From: Acidimicrobiaceae bacterium
Lineage (GTDB): Bacteria > Actinomycetota > Acidimicrobiia > Acidimicrobiales > Acidimicrobiaceae
Length of the DNA: 15,971 bases
Assembly: GCA_013044365.1 (NCBI GenBank)
Contig: JABEUP010000001.1
Coordinates: 1-15,971, forward strand
Direction of reading: 5' to 3'
The first letter of the stretch is position 1. Every line of letters starts with the position of its first letter. Below the pieces are notes generated by a model that had not been told where the DNA came from, did not search any database, and worked only from the letters and a program-made list of their open reading frames with translations. The translations under genes and the position numbers were made by a program. Shown in pieces: positions 14,881-15,971 of this stretch.

Positions 14881-14899
14881 GAAGCAACTTTCTTGCTTC
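14881..14899. repeat. Inverted repeat GAAGCAA-N5-TTGCTTC, operator-like
   Basis: Perfect 7-base arms (14881-14887 and 14893-14899) flank a 5-base centre about 60 bases upstream of the molybdenum hydroxylase start. No T-run follows on either strand, so an intrinsic terminator is unlikely. The size and place fit a dimeric repressor or activator site, but no regulator gene is in the window. Confidence 0.5.
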
Positions 14900-14923
14900 A
14901 AGGCCAACCACACGAAGTTCCCT

Positions 14924-14951
14924 ACTCTGGCGCAAAATACTCTGGCAAAAT
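14924..14951. repeat. Imperfect tandem direct repeat (15 and 13 bases)
   Basis: ACTCTGGCGCAAAAT (14924-14938) is followed directly by ACTCTGGCAAAAT (14939-14951), the same unit lacking two bases. It lies about 100-130 bases upstream of the molybdenum hydroxylase start. It may be a pair of regulator half-sites or a slippage product. Confidence 0.6.
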
Positions 14952-15114
14952 GCAGTTCAGACTAGCCCATTCGTATTAGAACCGGTCAAACAGGCACTGG
15001 AGAAACATGAACCGCTCCAGAATGTGGAACTCAACTATTGTTCTAAACCGACCGCCAGAAGCAAACAGAAGGTCTTCCACAAAGGCAAAGCCGGTGTGAT
15101 TCAACTACCGACAC

Positions 15115-15484
15115 CTACCTACTGAATTGCGGCCACACCGTTACGACAGCGATGACAAAAATAAAAAATGCCGGCGCGAAAGCATTAAACGTACCTTGCA
15201 CACGGAGGTGTGATATTAACACTCCCACAAGTAGGCAGCTAACAAGATTGCCAAACGCGACCAAGCAACCTGCTGGCCAGACAGATTAGCGGCCCAAGTC
15301 CACCCAGTACTTCCAGGAATGCCAATATTGGAATCTGAAAGTCCCTGCCTCCGACATGTTTCATAGATTCTATGGCTTGGAGTGACCAGCGTAACTTGCC
15401 AGCACCCGACGCTATCACAATTAATGCCAGCACCACCGAGCGGATGACCGTTGTAATTTTGAATCCCCCGGGGTTCTTCGACAT
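15115..15484 (-). pseudogene. DoxX/MauE-like small membrane protein, broken by a one-base frameshift
   Basis: The first part (15484-15239) encodes 81 residues with the DoxX-like pattern: a hydrophobic first helix with the GAGKL turn (TTVIRSVVLALIVIASGAGKL is residues 11-31), then a second membrane helix around ILAFLEVLGGLGPLICLAS. It stops at 15239-15241. In the +1 frame the missing end follows at once: FGNLVSCLLVGVLISHL, then a last helix AFAPAFFIFVIAVVTVWPQF, ending at TAG 15115-15117. The two parts together (370 bases, about 122 residues) give a normal-length four-helix protein. The second frame has a stop at 15286-15288, so the shift must lie between about 15241 and 15286. The family includes membrane partners of redox enzymes; the role here is unknown. 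The break may be a true mutation or a sequencing error. Confidence 0.75.
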
Positions 15485-15694
15485 CTGACCGAGATTCCCC
15501 GGGCGATTCAGTTCGACGTCAGTCGCGACACATTATCCAGATACTTCAAGCCCGGGCTATTGAATCAGAGAGTCTGGGCCAGATTCTGACGGTTGAACCC
15601 AATTGTCCGTCGAAACGAGAGTAAATGCTTGTGTTTAACCATGTAAATGGTACTTTTTTAATATAGATACACCGATGATGATACAGGTGAAGGT

Positions 15695-15971
15695 TCAACT
15701 GGTGACCTGATTTGACGTAGTGGAGTCCATCATCAGTACCGCCGCGCCGGTAAAGCGGTCGTGAGCGAGATCGGAAAGTGCCCTGTCAGCCTCTTCGAAA
15801 CCATAGGGAACAGTTGTCACCTTTACAGGTATTTGAGCAGCCAGCTTTAGGAATGCTTCGCCATCGGCTCTGGTATTGGCTGTGACGCTGTGCAGCCTTT
15901 TTTCCTGAAAGAGGTGTATGTCGTAGTTCAGTGAAGGAATGTCGCTCAGATGGATGCCGGCTATTGCGAGC
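15695..15971 (-). CDS. Zinc-type alcohol dehydrogenase, C-terminal part (cut by window edge)
   Basis: Only the last 91 codons are in the window; the 5' part lies beyond 15971. The first whole codon starts at 15970 and the stop is TGA at 15695-15697. The translation includes LAIAGIHLSDIPSLNYDIHL, QEKRLHSVTANTRADGEAFL and ALSDLAHDRFTGAAVLMM. This matches the C-terminal cofactor-domain end of medium-chain, zinc-dependent alcohol dehydrogenases, where the ER.LRSVTANTR.DG.EFL block is characteristic. Such enzymes oxidise alcohols or reduce aldehydes with NAD(P). The zinc ligands are in the missing part, so the exact subgroup is open. It lies 210 bases upstream of the broken DoxX-like gene in the same direction. 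Confidence 0.85.
   Translation of the reverse strand, partial: LAIAGIHLSDIPSLNYDIHLFQEKRLHSVTANTRADGEAFLKLAAQIPVKVTTVPYGFEEADRALSDLAHDRFTGAAVLMMDSTTSNQVTS

Larger units (their letters stand above)
14822..15114. other. Gene-free leader region upstream of the molybdenum hydroxylase
   Basis: This stretch of 293 bases has no recognisable gene on either strand; the plus-strand frame at 14871-15125 has no family resemblance or start signal. It contains an inverted repeat, an imperfect tandem repeat and two copies of GCCAGAAGCAA (14877-14887 and 15054-15064). No clear -35/-10 pair for the molybdenum hydroxylase could be fixed. TTGAAG at about 14897-14902 with CTATCA 18 bases later is the best, but weak, candidate. 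Confidence 0.6.

Noticed and set aside
14871..15125. An 84-codon plus-strand frame upstream of the molybdenum hydroxylase
   Set aside because: Composition looks random, there is no start signal or family match, and it runs into the end of the DoxX-like gene on the other strand.
15638..15659. Hairpin ACCAT-GTAA-ATGGT followed by six T on the plus strand, as an intrinsic terminator
   Set aside because: The stem is only 5 pairs and AT-rich, and no plus-strand gene would use it; on the minus strand no T-run follows.

Overview
The window is a stretch of bacterial chromosome of moderate GC content in which every supportable gene lies on the minus strand, so it is transcribed from high to low coordinates. 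The gene order acpS, nnr, alr, (udg), tsaE, tsaB, rimI, tsaD, then CIRCE-groES-groEL is the arrangement familiar from Actinomycetota. The moderate base composition would fit a deep lineage such as Acidimicrobiia, but that placement is inference. No rRNA, tRNA, CRISPR array or insertion sequence was found.

Right part (15971 to about 12500): the window opens inside the C-terminal part of a zinc-type alcohol dehydrogenase. Next comes a small DoxX/MauE-like membrane protein gene whose reading frame is broken by a single-base shift. A gene-free stretch with an inverted repeat and tandem repeats follows, then a complete molybdenum-hydroxylase large subunit of the xanthine dehydrogenase / form II CoxL-like group. 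That subunit stands without its usual FAD and [2Fe-2S] partner genes.

Middle (12496 to 8895): a 311-base gap carries a diverged tandem repeat. It precedes a 1096-residue soluble cyclic-di-GMP protein with three GAF-like regions, an intact GGDEF domain with I-site, an intact EAL domain and a C-terminal His/Cys module resembling a CZB zinc-binding domain.

Left part (8679 to 31): a tightly packed operon runs through acpS (holo-ACP synthase), nnr (NAD(P)HX repair), alr (alanine racemase), a family 4 uracil-DNA glycosylase, tsaE, tsaB, rimI and tsaD. Most junctions overlap or are separated by a few bases. The cluster joins lipid and cell-wall precursor supply, nicotinamide cofactor repair, uracil repair, tRNA t6A37 modification (TsaB/E/D) and N-terminal protein acetylation. 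A new transcription unit, groES-groEL, starts just after tsaD. It has a recognisable promoter whose start region is covered by a perfect-consensus CIRCE operator, so control by the HrcA repressor is expected.

The points most worth a second look are the c-di-GMP protein with a CZB-like tail and the unexplained repeat just upstream of it, the orphan molybdenum hydroxylase with repeats in its leader, and the frameshifted DoxX gene.
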